From NCBI GenBank assembly GCA_029449235.1, contig JANATG010000008.1, positions 2,294,001 through 2,358,000 of the forward strand: a DNA stretch of 64,000 bases, in the 5' to 3' direction. The translations under genes and the position numbers were made by a program. This document shows positions 1-11,590 of the stretch, piece by piece. Numbering within the stretch: the stretch's first letter is position 1; every line of letters starts with the position of its first letter. This stretch comes from Linnemannia schmuckeri. Its lineage: Eukaryota; Mortierellomycota; Mortierellomycetes; Mortierellales; Mortierellaceae. A model generated the notes under the pieces. It ran no database searches and was not told where the DNA came from. It worked only from the letters and a program-made list of their open reading frames with translations.

Positions 1-1235
1 GATCGGTACAAGAAGTTTATGCTCCTCGCTCGAGCCGAGAGCAAACAGACCGACGGATCCCATTCTGTCTCGGGCCCTGGGTTGGGAGCAGGACAGCCGG
101 GGCGACATGCATTGGTGCCAACGTTGGACATTGACCTGGCCTGGCATACTCATATGCTTTCTCCCGCACACTACCGGCACTTCCAACTGGTCCATTATGG
201 CCGCGTCCTCAACCATGACGATACCGTCCAAGCGACGTCGACAATGACTAAACAGGATTTCGTCCGGACCGCCGATCTGTGGCAGGAGCTGTACCAGGAA
301 CGGTATAGTAGTCAACAAACTTGGAGGGGTCGGTTTGTCATGACTCCACAGAAGGTGTGTGCGGGAGTTTGTTTCCCACCCTATGGAGTTTACTTGATCT
401 GGAAGAGCTGGAAGTCCAAACGCAAGGCCAAGAAACTGAACCGGGATAGTGGCAATGGCACCGGCGCTCAGAAGGACAAGAAGAAGAAGAAGGAGAAGGA
501 GAGCAAGAAGGATAAGAAGGCACTACGGACAAGGCTTTCTGAGGAGACTACAGTCGTCGAGGCTGAGAGGACATTTTCGAAACACCTTCAAAACGGTACT
601 ATGGAGAAGGACCCCGAACTGCAGATGGAAGAGTTGGCGATTGCTCAGGAGGACTCGGAGGTGCCAACGCAAGGGTACGACACCAAGGGCAAGGGCAAGG
701 TCGAGAGCGGGTATTATCACACTCATAGAGACCACCAGAATACTAATGGCGCCGGAATCGGACAGGATCCTTCGCAACTGCAGCAGCAGCAGCAGCAAGG
801 TGGTGGTGTAGGTGGTGATACGACGAACAAGAACTTGACACCTGCGCTCGGACTAGATGGCCGTTTGAGTAACTGGAACGGCGATGCCGCCGGACCTGAC
901 GGGTAAGACTCCATATTCAAGGACTGCTTTTTTTTTTTTTCCTCATTCTGCTTTGATTCCAAACTAACTGATTGTTGTTTTATTGTTCGTTTGACTAATA
1001 GGCAAGCGTCGTGTGCTTCTGGCGCGTGCATCATGTCACCCTGGAACGAGCTTCAAGGTAAAAATATGTTCACACGTTTTTTCTCTTTCAACTTTGACCT
1101 TCAATCAAGAATCTGCATCATTTTAAACAGCACACTCATCACGCACTTTTCTATACCATTTGATTAGATATGATGCCCTACGTGGATCTTCCGCCTCCCC
1201 AGCAACAACGTGAACTCCGGAGAGAAAGAACCTAA
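1..1235 (+). CDS. GRDP-like (DUF1399) protein, 3' part of gene
   Basis: Only the C-terminal part is present; the frame is open from base 1, so the gene starts upstream. The signature LDIDLAWHTHMLSP followed by YRHF is typical of glycine-rich domain proteins (GRDP/DUF1399). Their biochemical role is unclear; plant members affect growth and stress responses. After the conserved part come a lysine-rich stretch (about bases 470-530) and a low-complexity glutamine/glycine stretch (about 775-815). Three exons fit: to 902, 1002-1057 and 1168-1235, with GT-AG borders and matching phases. The last exon ends in a short tail, PYVDLPPPQQQ plus a basic end, before TAA at 1233-1235. The family assignment is good; the function is unknown. 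Confidence 0.8.
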
Positions 1236-1426
1236 AGCCTCTCTCTCTAATTTAAATCACTCGCTTTTTTGTATCTACCTTCTACTTTCATTCTCTATAC
1301 CTTAATGATCGCCATAAAAAAAAAAACTCGTTATTTGTTTTTTGTTATTTACAAGTCGTCGCGGAGATTATTATTGTACAATTGGTGATGAATGGCTTGA
1401 TAGTTGGTTAGAAACTGCCTTGACTA

Positions 1427-1610
1427 TTATGAGGACGTGGTCACGTTGGATGGTCTGATAGTCAACTGGTTCAGATCCTCTTGTCGACGATGTGCTTCTG
1501 CTTCCCGCTCCTGCTCTAGCTGCAGCTCTCGCTCTTCTTCCTCCTCGCGCTATTTTAAGTGCCAATTGAATAAAGACATACGGGATGGGTAAGTTAGCTC
1601 AGAACAAATG

Positions 1611-1644
<34 letters not shown>

Positions 1645-2531
1645 CGTCTCGCACATGTACAACCCTAGGTCATCAAGCAAATATCAATTAGAAAAAATAG
1701 GGAGCGTACCCACATAGTCTCCTGCTCGATCCACCAGATTGGCAAGCTGGCAGGGAGAGTAATCCAATCGATATCGAAGAGCTCAATGAATTGTTCGTTG
1801 ACATAGCGGGCCTTATTTCCCGCATAGGCGCGGTACTCGACAATGATCGAACTCAAGTTCCAGTGCTGTAACCGACGCAGACAGCCCATAAATGTCCCAA
1901 TCTCGTGTATTCCCGAACTACATCAACGCCGCCGTCATAAAAGAAAAAATGATGGTAGGTGAGTGGCTATGAACAAAGCTGTAGACGGTCGAGGTCTAGT
2001 TTACTTGTCCTTTGGAAAACTGATCAAATTGACAAAGGTGGTAGCTTACGTGTCCATGACCATAATGGGGTAGTTGTTGACATCCAGGATCATCTCCAGG
2101 CCTTCCTTGATCAACTCCTCGCTCAAAGGCTTCCACCAACTGGTCTGGAACGGCGCCGCTGGGATCGAAGGTGTCGTAAGCGTGAACATGTTAGCTCCAC
2201 TTCCACCTCCACCTCCTGCACCACCACCGGTCCCACTCGTCGAAGAATCACCACCCGCTCCCTGTCCTCCTGCTCCTGATCCCGTCGCGTCCGTATTATT
2301 GTTACTATTACTGTTGGAGTTATTCTTCCAAGACCCGAGTGCAAGATCGATCAACCGGATCTGGTTCTCTTCAAAGAAATTGGACATTGCCCTGGAGGGC
2401 AGCTCGGGTGTGAGGAGGATAGCGGTTTTGAGGTTGAGGGAGCGGATGAAGGGGAAGTGGGATGGGTGGAGGGTGTCGGACCTGTAAAGTCCTGGTTCTA
2501 CGATTCCGAACTGTTCTGGAGGCGTTAACAT
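1427..2531 (-). CDS. Oca-type tyrosine-phosphatase-like protein lacking the catalytic cysteine
   Basis: Exons 2531-2050, 1917-1710 and 1549-1427 sum to 813 bases and give a 270-residue protein starting at ATG 2531. The N-terminus (PPEQFGIVEPGLYRSDTLHP, then FPFIRSLNLKTAILLTPE) is the Siw14/Oca family pattern of fungal dual-specificity-like phosphatases. The expected Cys-x5-Arg loop reads VMDTSGIHEIGT across the first splice junction, so neither the nucleophilic Cys nor the Arg is present, as I recall for the Oca4/Oca6 branch. The following helix, GCLRRLQHWNLSSIIVEYRAY, fits the family. A Gly/Ser/Asn-rich insert lies near residues 70-115, and the C-terminus is a charged Glu/Gln helix. A non-catalytic or scaffold role is inferred. 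Intron 2 contains a 33-A run (plus-strand sense). The exact link to the last exon is inferred. Confidence 0.78.
1611..1643. repeat. Poly-A tract (33 bases)
   Basis: An uninterrupted run of A on the plus strand, T in the sense of the minus-strand gene. It lies in the last intron of the Oca-like gene, where it can serve as an extended polypyrimidine tract. Similar long A/T runs recur through the window. Confidence 0.9.
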
Positions 2532-2810
2532 CGCTCCTTATATAATGTTGGTAGGTTGGTGGTGGCTGATTGGTGGTTGAGTGGGTTCCTGCGAGTGTAG
2601 GCTAATGTCCTTGTCCTTGTCCTGTTAATGGTTGATGGGAATGTGAAAAGTTGCAAGTTGTAAGTCGCGAAATAAAGGTGTGGGAGAGGGAAGCGGGTGG
2701 CTTTGCAACCTAGCAATTTTTAGTGAAATGGGAAGGCTGGTTACTTGACAGTTCACCCTCTTATTCACATCAACAACCCATATACATCAACTCACGACTC
2801 ACAGGACACT
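2532..2810. promoter_or_regulatory. Shared divergent promoter region between the Oca-like gene and LSM2
   Basis: About 280 bases separate the ATG of the minus-strand phosphatase-like gene from the ATG of plus-strand LSM2, so both promoters and 5' UTRs must lie here. I see no convincing TATA box. Co-regulation is possible but not shown by the sequence. Confidence 0.5.
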
Positions 2811-4050
2811 ATGGTGAGCAAGTCTGCTGTCGCCTTTGCATCAAGGAAGGCTCGTCTTCTTCAGGAGCACAGCTTGGAGGCGCAAAGAACAAAGGACAAC
2901 CGACGCATGTGCATGGCTGGAAGACGACACAGCAAACAACAATTGATTGTTGTTGGTACGCGGCGAATCAGGAGCTCTCACTGGCCTCCATCAGCATCAG
3001 GAACAACCCTGACGCTATCATTTTGACGCGGCTTCAGCGACAGGAATATCTCACATCTCCGGCCATTTAGTGGATACCCAATGGTCCATTAAGATCTCTG
3101 TATCCAGAAAGCAGGCACTCTTGACAGGAAAAGACACTCAGAGACACAGAGAGCAACAACACATCCTGGAAGAAGTCCAACCACAAAGTGTCAACCACAA
3201 GAAGAGAATCTAACATCTCTTTATCACTACCCTACCCGCAACGATGACAGCTTTTCTACTCATTCTTCAAGACATTGGTCGGTCAGCCCGTGACAGTCGA
3301 GCTCAAGAATGACCTGGCCATCACAGGAGTCCTCGTCTCAGTCGATCAGTTCCTCAATATCAAACTGGATAACATCAAGGTTGTTGATGAAGAGCGCTAC
3401 CCACACATGGTAAGCACTACGGACACACGCGAGCAGGAGAACATGCAATGGCAAAGAAAAATGAGAACTATGGTCCATTTGGGAGGTCATCAAGAAATCC
3501 AGGGGGGGCTACGCGACTCGTCATCCAAACTGCGCATATTTGAGGCGTTTTTTGCGTTTTATATCATGAAGACAAGGCAACAGATATATGGATGGCAATA
3601 TCAGTGGAACCAATCAGCGCAAGTACGGGAGTGTTTACGCGGGACAAAGAGACAAATCGCATAAGTTCTGACGGGAAGTATGCAGCAACACAACATCGAC
3701 GACGATCTATTACTCAATGATCCAATTGGCACCGACCAGACCAGTCGTTCAACCACAGACCAAAAAAGGACTGGAACAAGGACCAAGCGTCCAGGAGAAT
3801 CAATAGGCAATGCAAAGACCTATATCCCAGTATGGAGATGCACCATTCAACAAAACAATTGACACCAATCGTCTACCTTCCTCTTTTCTGCCGTATGAAT
3901 ATAACAAAATAGCTCGCGGTGAAGAACTGCTTTATTCGTGGATCGGTCGTTCGCTATGTCCAGTTGCCAGCCCCATCAGTCGACACAGCACTCTTGCAGG
4001 ACGCTGCTCGACGCGAAAGGCAACAGCCCGCTGCTGGCGCCCGGAAGTGA
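2811..4050 (+). CDS. LSM2: U6 snRNA-associated Sm-like protein LSm2
   Basis: LSm2 is a subunit of the LSm2-8 ring that binds the U6 snRNA 3' end and of the LSm1-7 ring in mRNA decay. Exons are 2811-2813, 3251-3409 and 3913-4050, encoding 99 residues (human LSM2 has 95). Exon 2 encodes LFYSFFKTLVGQPVTVELKN and the Sm1 motif to ERYPHM; exon 3 encodes VKNCFIRGSVVRYVQLP, the Sm2 motif. Coding exon 1 is only the ATG, directly followed by the donor GTGAGC; the phases leave no other nearby start joining cleanly to CTT TTC TAC. Introns are long for this window (437 and 503 bases). It is divergent from the Oca-like gene and convergent with YOP1. Confidence 0.95.
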
Positions 4051-4189
4051 GCATAAGATGATTGATGATCGAAGGACACAACAGGAAACCAAACACTGCC
4101 GTGATTAGGCAGTGCAGTAACAACGACAAAAAATACAAACAAATCGAGAAAAAAATATTGTAATCATGTATGCCGCAGTTGTTGTCTCC

Positions 4190-4192
4190 TTT

Positions 4193-4233
<41 letters not shown>
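4190..4233. repeat. T10/A34 homopolymer junction between convergent genes
   Basis: Ten T are followed directly by thirty-four A, between the 3' ends of LSM2 (plus) and YOP1 (minus). The tract could fold back on itself and lies where both transcripts should be cleaved. A termination role is inference. Confidence 0.85.
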
Positions 4234-4237
<4 letters not shown>

Positions 4238-4466
4238 AGGGTGGGGATAATAGTAAGGGAAGCAAAGGAAGATGTCTTTTTGGTTTGTGTGATCGATAAT
4301 GGTGCGAATATATGTAATGAATGAATGCTTTTATTTTATGAGAGTATTCACAGATGTAATGAGAGGGGGATAGAGAGAAAACTGAAAAAAAGACTTGACA
4401 AAGAAAAAAGATATATGTACAATTCTATCTTCAGCAAAACGCTTCCTGATAGTAAAATAGGATAAT

Positions 4467-6031
4467 TTACTGGGAGGCGGTGGCGGTGCCGTCGAGCTCG
4501 GAGGCGACAGCCGAGACCTTGGCCTTCAAGTTGTGGTAGGACGAGTCGATCTCAGCCTTGTGCTGGACCAAGAAGGGGCGGAGGATGCGGTTGTAGATGG
4601 TGACAGCGCCCTATTTGATGGTCAGTCAAAACAATAAGAATGAGAATGGGGATGGGGAAGGAAAGAAAAAACAGGGGGTCAGTTTAAGGATACAATGGAC
4701 ACAATGAACAAGACATGTCTGCCTTTGACCAAAAGAGTGTTTCATCCCAATACGACTGCCAAGAAGAGTAAACAACACCCCTGGATGCCACTGCATCAAC
4801 AAGGAGACAAGAAACAGAAAGGCGACTTACGTTGAAGGAGGGGATCATGAGCCAGAGGAGGAAGACGGTCTTGAGGAAGAAGTAGAAGGGGAACCAGTAC
4901 AAGAGGACATCAGTGAAGGACTCGATGATAGAAACGAATCCGTACACGGTCCTAATTGAGGGAGAAAAGAGGGAGAGTGGAGGAAGGAGTAACTTTGATT
5001 AGCACATGTTCCCTCAATCCGTCTGTCTGTCTGTCGTTTGTGTGTGTCCTTTCTGTCCTTTCTTTCCGGAAATCATAATCAATCGTTATTCATTCCCAGC
5101 CAAGTCCTAATCTCCCAAGGTTCGTCAAACGAAGAAAAGAAAGAAGACCTGCACACGACACGACACGACACGACACGAAAACAACTTGCGCAAAAAAGAA
5201 ATAAAAGAAAAGAAAACTCACCAGTAGGTCAACCACTGCTTGTCATCCTCCTTCTCGGGAGTCTCGAGGGCCTTGAAGGAACGGTAGGCGGGGTAGACGA
5301 ATCCGAGGAGGTTGGAGAAGAGCTGGCCGGCAAAGTTGAAGAAGATCATCAAGAAGACGAAGGATCCGGCACCGAGAGCCAAGTAGGTCTTGGGGACACC
5401 AGTGGCGGCCTCAAACTGGACCAACTGGGGGACCTTGTTCAACTCCTTGTCGAGCTGAGCGATGTAGTAGCGGGCTAATTATTATTATTGTTCAATTGGG
5501 AGAGCGAAATGAAATAATCGAGTTAATATTTGGTCCTTTGCCAAAAGAATTGTGCGTGCCAAGCCTAACGTGAGAATTATCGTTGATGTTGGCGACGACG
5601 GAAGTGGTGGTAAGGGTGTCCAGAAAGGAAACAAGAGTGAAGACACGCTTTCGTAAGAGTGCTGATCAGTCCGTTGTTCGTATGGGTGTGTCTGTTTCAC
5701 TCCTGCAGATGGAAGTGTAGGAGAGTTGCGTTTGTGTTCCTTCATGAAGAAAGTGAGATGAGCCATCGAGACTGTTGTGTTGCCATCGGATCAACTTTAG
5801 CGCGACCACCATCAGGTTGGAGACTGGCTTGACCGCCTTGCTGGTGTTCTCTTAGCGTAAGAGTTGATTTGGTTCCCCCTGAGTCTCTGTCTTGACCGTG
5901 CGTATGTTCACTTTTCCTTGCCGTGTCGTGTCCGTGGCAGCAAGAGAGAATACAACGGCGCAGTTGTTGCTATCGTTCTCAAGTAAGCGTTGTATGGGTT
6001 GCTGTTTACCTTTGACCTGAACGGTATCCAT
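4467..6031 (-). CDS. YOP1: ER-shaping protein Yop1/REEP5 (TB2/DP1/HVA22 family)
   Basis: Yop1/REEP5 is a reticulon-like hairpin membrane protein that curves tubular ER. Exons 6031-6010, 5474-5222, 4951-4831 and 4610-4467 sum to 540 bases and encode 179 residues, the size of yeast Yop1. The conserved core is visible: GFVYPAYRSFKALET, then DDKQWLTYWTVYGFVSIIES, DVLLYWFPFYFFLKTVFLLW and the PSFNGAVTIYNR end. Two long hydrophobic hairpins lie at about residues 35-70 and 90-130. The C-terminal helix (RPFLVQHKAEID) is the amphipathic segment expected in the family. Intron 1 is long (about 535 bases); intron 2 carries a short tandem ACACG repeat near 5155-5180. Confidence 0.95.
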
Positions 6032-7679
6032 GGTTGAAATGGTATATGGAGGGAGGGAGAGGGGTAAAGTTGAATTTGAAGAGTGAAGAAGAAAAAGAAG
6101 AAAGGAAAAGGGAAGAAAGGAAAAAAGATGAACGCTTTTTAAACGATAACTTTTTCATGTCTGATCGGATAGGGACGAGGATGAGGGAGGTACACGGCCC
6201 ATGAAGAGAACGAGCAAGAGACAGCCTGTCTCAGCCCACCTCCTTCTCTTTTCTTCTTTATCTTCTGAGCAGCGAAGGGAACACGGAGGCAAAACGGTAC
6301 AAAAATAATAAGGACTGACGGGATGGTCAACCGGTAACTCGCAGCGGCACATTCAATTGGACTATTGGATCCTTTTTTCAATCCAGGCACACGAACACAA
6401 ACAAGCAAAAAAAAGGATCTAACAAGCAGGCAATCAAGGTCATCGTTCACTGTTCAAACTCGCCTGACATGTGGAAGCAAATCTGCGGGTAACAAAAAAA
6501 GTCTTTTTATTTTTGACACTCCCGCTTTATCGAACTCCAATTGAACTCTCTTCTCTTCACACTCCTAGCGCGTTTTTCTTTTTTATTATCAAGGAAAGCC
6601 CTTGACAATCATTCACAGCCATTCTCTCTCGCCTTTCTACAACCAATGCTTCAAATATCAAGAACAGGCCACCTCTCACTTGAGACCATGTCCATCACAC
6701 CACCCGCTCGGTCTTGTTCAACATATGCTTGCTGACGCATTGCTTTGACCTGACGCTTGTCTCTTGCAATCTGGAGTAAAAAGCGGAGTTTTTCTCTCCT
6801 CCCTCTCCCTCTCCTTTTGATCCGCCGTTATATTTCTCCCAGGTGAGGTGAGGTGCCCTGATCAGCCCAATGCCGTTTCCCGCTCGGGGTTTCTATTTTT
6901 TTTTTTCTTTTCTTTGTTGCGTGTACGACCATAGCTCTTCTGTCTTCTGCAAGGGCCAGCCAGACTCTCAGCGGGAAGCCAGGGAACTCCACATACACAT
7001 GTCCAAACACCTACATACATTCTCTCCGCTCACCAGGAATGCAGTCATGGACGTGTTGGATGACCGAGCTGAACCAATTTTTTTTTTTTTGCACACCATG
7101 TCCGAGCGTCGTTTGCTCAGCAAATCTGTTCAGTTGAAAAAGACAACATATAGCTGGTCAGATACATGGGTGGGATTGATTCTTCCTTGATGTGGTTTGC
7201 TTATCTCATTTTCATTTTTGATTGCCAGGTATTTTTGGCTGAGAAATAAAAAACGTTGACTGCGTAGAAACTCTATCTGTGCTTCATTCCCTCAAAATAC
7301 AGTGAACAATCCTAGCCTGGTCCGTCCACCTTGTCTTTCTCTATTTTTGCTCAAGAACCTCATGTGAACGAACAATAACAGCGATCAGAGGAGGAGAATT
7401 TCAAAAACCAAAAAAGAAAAAAGAAAAAAGAAACAAAAAAAAAAAAAAAAAAAAAAAGCGTTTTATTATGGCTCATTCGCTTATCGACAAGTACGTGTCA
7501 AAAAAAAATACATGGAAAAGCGAGGCGACAAATTGGACTGTGAAGATTGAATGCTTTAAATGGGAAAACAAGAAAAAAAAAAACATTCTAGTGAAATGAA
7601 CGACGCGCATTGGATGACTCGTTCTAGTTCATAACCCAAAATCGAGAATCTGTAGTCTCAAATTCCCGGATACTCCTCC
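6032..7679. other. Intergenic stretch, no gene recognised
   Basis: This is the upstream region of YOP1 and the downstream region of the fragment block that follows. It holds scattered A/T runs (the longest near 7434-7457) and several short ORFs, many with non-ATG starts and no recognisable family or splice pattern. I see no tRNA or repeat family here. Confidence 0.5.
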
Positions 7680-10600
7680 TTACTTCTTCTGGACGGCCTT
7701 GGTTTCGTAAATCTCCTTTTGAAACTTATTTAGACGATTGCTGAGAGTATCAACTTCTGTGGTAATTTCCGCCATCAAAGTAGCGTAATGATGATGAGGA
7801 AATCCTTGTGATATCACAAAGCGGAAGGAAAAGGCGTCAGGATAAATGGATGGGTTACAATTTACAAGCGACTGATTGCTTTGATCCAACGACACTGAAA
7901 AAAAAAAAAAATAGATATACACTTACTAGTCCCTCCTTCTGGCTATAGGGAAGCCAAGGCTAGTTTATTAATCACGAAGAAGCGAGTCGAACAATATGCT
8001 TCAATAAAATAGACTTGTCAGTTCCAGCTGCTCCAGTTACAAGCGCCAATAGACACTTTGGAAATCCTGCTGGTATCGTAAGACGCCCAAAAACGTCCTA
8101 GAAAATGGGTGTTTTTAGACATGGGTACAAGCATGTGAACCTTAGTCGGCATAGCAAACGAAAGGAAAGATGCACGACTCAAGGAATAGCTAGAAAGGTT
8201 TACCTCGACCGCTTCAGCGCGACTCTGGTTAGTTGGCTTGCAAGGATGAAGCATTTCACTCAGCTTTGGAACTGCTTTTAAAGGGTATCCCTAGCCTTCT
8301 TCGTTTTCCTGATCTCGACTGTGGATGCGGTCATCCGATCATCTGACGATGAGGAGCTCGATCCTCTTTCTAGGGCAGCGACTTGAAGGTAGGAGGGAGT
8401 CGTGACGGATGTGGCAGAGGAGGTGTTGATCTGGATCGAGGTTGACTGATCTTTAGGACCGGACTTGGCCTCCATGCTCTGTGGTGAACCGAGCGAAGTG
8501 GGTTGGGTGGGTGATTTTTGGGTGAGTGAGTGAAATGTGAATGATGGCCTGTGCTGTCAGTGGATCAATCTGATCAGCCCTTCATTTTGAATCCTCCTTC
8601 CCTTATCGCTCCCTTTAGTTCCTCTATTTGCCTTTACCTTCAGATTTTTCTCCTGCCATCATTCCACATTCCTCATCACCCTTCTTTTTAAGCGTGTCCT
8701 TTTTTTTTTTTTTTTTTTTTTGGGTCATTTCATGTCCAACATTGTACAAGGGAAAAAAAACTACGAAACGGGGTTTTACCTTTTCAAAAAAAATTCGACG
8801 ATAGACTTCTTTCCTGACCATATGCCAACTCCAGCTCGATACAGATAGTTTTGTCGATGTTGCAATAGTTGCTGGGTCGTTTTTTGATTTAAACCTCCTG
8901 AATCCTATGCTGCATTGGTGTTCCACAATAGCAATAGTCGGTTGACGATTGTTTCAAGCTGAGTTACGCGTCCTCTAAGGTTTCTAGGTCGTTGACGATC
9001 AAATGCAAGGAGCTCGTGAACACCGGTACAGATTTGACACCAGTCTCCCCCAGCTCCACATGGACCATCCCATTTCAGCAAGGTTGTTACCCTTCTAAAC
9101 CGTACAGGAAGAGAAAATGAAGGCACGGCAATTCTACTGTGGGTTAAGTCAATATGGCAAAAAAAAAAAAAAAAAAAAAGGCGCGATTTCATTTTTGCAT
9201 GCCTGTAACGATGAGGCGGGAAATGACACCGACTTCTTTACCTTTTCAAAAAAAAAATGGCGACGATCGACTTTCTAGCATACTTTTGCAAATTTTAGCT
9301 CCAATGTCCGCTTTCGACAAGTGCGATGGATCGGCAGGATTCGACAACCTGGGTCTTCAGCTCTGACAGCGCGATCTCGATACCTTGAACTGTTTCCTGT
9401 ATGTTCTTCATAGTACCACCGGCCTAAATCGCACCGAATTCGGAATAAAGGAGGAGCATCGATGCGAGTTGAATGTCATGGCAAACGAACGTTCTTAACT
9501 GCATCGCAACAATGAACGGTGGGCAATGAAAAGGTCATTATTACCGTAGGCGATTATCGAGGATGCTGCGATAAAGAAAAAAAAAAAAGAGAACCGTTTT
9601 TGCTGACCGTGACATGCACCAATCGTGTCTCCGGAAAAAAATACCCTCGTCCTCCTATGGTACACAAACAGGGCGTGCAATAAAGAAATGAGAATGCAAA
9701 CTCATGAGCGCAACTCTAAATTGGAAAAAAAAAGTGTCTGTGCGTTTCATGCATGTCCACCAAACGCAACAAAAAATTCGCAAAGAGGGTAAACAGAGAA
9801 AAAAGTAACTTACCGATATGAATTTTCGATCCATTTGCCCATTCTCGGTCTTTAATCTGAGGACAACATGACAATGGAAATTCAAATGTACGAGACGTTA
9901 ACATGTTTTCTAGACGTGAACTTTCTCTTTTTCTTTTGAACCATCGAAACAACAACAAAAAAAATGGCAAAGCAAGGAAAAAGCAAGTCCTTAGTATTTT
10001 CATGTTCATACCAATAGCCAGGACGTGAGACCCTGCAGCCTCATTTTCGAGGATCTGCTGGTTGCCTGCGAGTCCTGGAGTTCCTTCTGGGGATATGTTG
10101 TCGTTTTGGTGAGGGATATCTTTGAAATGACTTGTTGCGAATTGTTACATTTTTCCGACCGACCTGCTCACAGCCATACCTTTTCTTTGAAAATGAGAAA
10201 TTTCAACAACGTCGGGGATTCAGAAATGGGCGATTGGTTGTTTGAAATCGACTTTTCTGCTTGAAACTAAGGATAGGAATTCATGGCATGTTGTGCTGCA
10301 TTTTTTGCGAGTTTAGCCTGTCGATGTCGTTCGACTTGACGGATTTCGTTAGCTCGTCGCGATACTGAAGGATGTGTCAGTCTTTTGTATCTTGGCTTGA
10401 TGCTGCTGCGTAACACTACTTCTTTTTTCTTGATAGTCGTAAAGTGAATAATTTGTGTCTTTCGAAATGAATTTTTATAGCGAACCAGACCTTTCTTCCA
10501 GCTTCTGTACGTCCACTTGCGAGGTGAATCGTTGCAATCTAGATAGAGCGGAGGTGGCTGCACGTTCTGTTCTTCCGCCTTTTATGGTGCAGGCGCCCAT

Positions 10601-10909
10601 TTTTATGAAATTGTCAATTTTCGATGGGAATACGGATCGGAAGCCGGGAGTAGTGCGTTTTAGTCAAATATTTTAGGAGGGGAAATCTTCTTCGTTGGCA
10701 TTGCAGGCCCAACAATGTTGTCCTGTTAGAGGGACCATTGGGAGTGTCAATGAAGAAACGAAAAAGAGGAACACAAACACAGACCTGGCGAGTTTTTCAC
10801 TTTTCGAGTGATTTTTTTTTTTGGCAGGTGCCCATGATGGCGCGTTGTTGTTCATGGGGTCACCCTGACCCTGACTGACCACATCGCTCATCATCAAATC
10901 CATCCTCAA
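7680..10909 (-). other. Unresolved block of exon-like coding fragments (decayed or unmodelled gene or genes)
   Basis: On the minus strand there are coding-looking pieces with good splice borders that I could not join into one frame. From 10909 downward: a start near 10903-10909 with a Lys-rich end at LAR then GTCTGT; short exons near 10530, 10370 and 10290; KELQDSQATSRSSKM near 10050; KDREWANGSK with clean AG/GTAAG borders near 9835-9860; a coiled-coil-like piece NIQETVQGIEIALSELKTQ near 9400; VTQLETIVNRLL near 8960; an open frame 8475-8278 beginning MEAKSGPKDQ; GFPKCLLALVTGAAGTDKS near 8060, like a degenerate P-loop; and SNRLNKFQKEIYETKAVQKK ending at 7680. Several pieces are interrupted by single TAA or TAG codons. 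It may be a pseudogene, several small genes, or an intron-rich coiled-coil gene. No family recognised. Confidence 0.35.
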
Positions 10910-11590
10910 GTCGTCCTTCTCTTAGTATTTTTTTCCCTATCAGCGCCCACATGTCACCTTGCCCAAATACCCTTGATAATCATCCATGATTGGAGGCTAC
11001 TTTCACGGGCAAAATTTTGGTGGCAAACCTTCCCCTTTTTCTCAGACCCGACCTGTGGGGAACAAAGCGCGCCAACGGCCACGTCTTTTTTTATCCCTTC
11101 GTCTGTTTCGGAAGCTTTTTCGCTTCCAATTTTTGCGGGTGGGATATGTGACTCGCGACAGACGAAGGGATACATGCAAACAAAAAAAAAATGTATGGCG
11201 CTAAAGTCGCGCATGGTCTTCAAGTACGACGCATTGGGCAACAAACTTATGCCGTTATCTGGCTTGTTTTGTTTTATTGTCACTTCCACGTCACCACTAC
11301 ATGAACATCCTCACCACCCATCATTACCCATCCTAATGCCAAAACCTTTTTTTTTTTCCCGCATATCCCTCGTTGTCGCCTCAATGCTCTAGCGATGGCA
11401 ATTTGTTTTCTTGTTTACGCGTGTGCGCGATAACACTCAACGTTTTTATTTTTTTTCTTGGTTGTAGTATTTGTATGTACATGACCTCTGGCACTCCTAC
11501 CGGAGGCCAACAAACGAATCTCACGCTTATCTTCTTGGTCTCGTTAAAGTTTTTTTGTTGTTGCTGTTATCGGCCTTGCTGTTGTTGTTT
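10910..11590. other. Intergenic stretch, nothing recognised
   Basis: It separates the 5' end of the fragment block from the 3' end of the DJ-1-like gene. It contains short overlapping ORFs without family features and a few A/T runs. Confidence 0.5.

Noticed and set aside
7680..10676. Alternative genetic code (TAA/TAG read as Gln) in the fragment block
   Set aside because: All other genes in the window use TAA and TAG as stops; decay or random open frames explain the pattern more simply.
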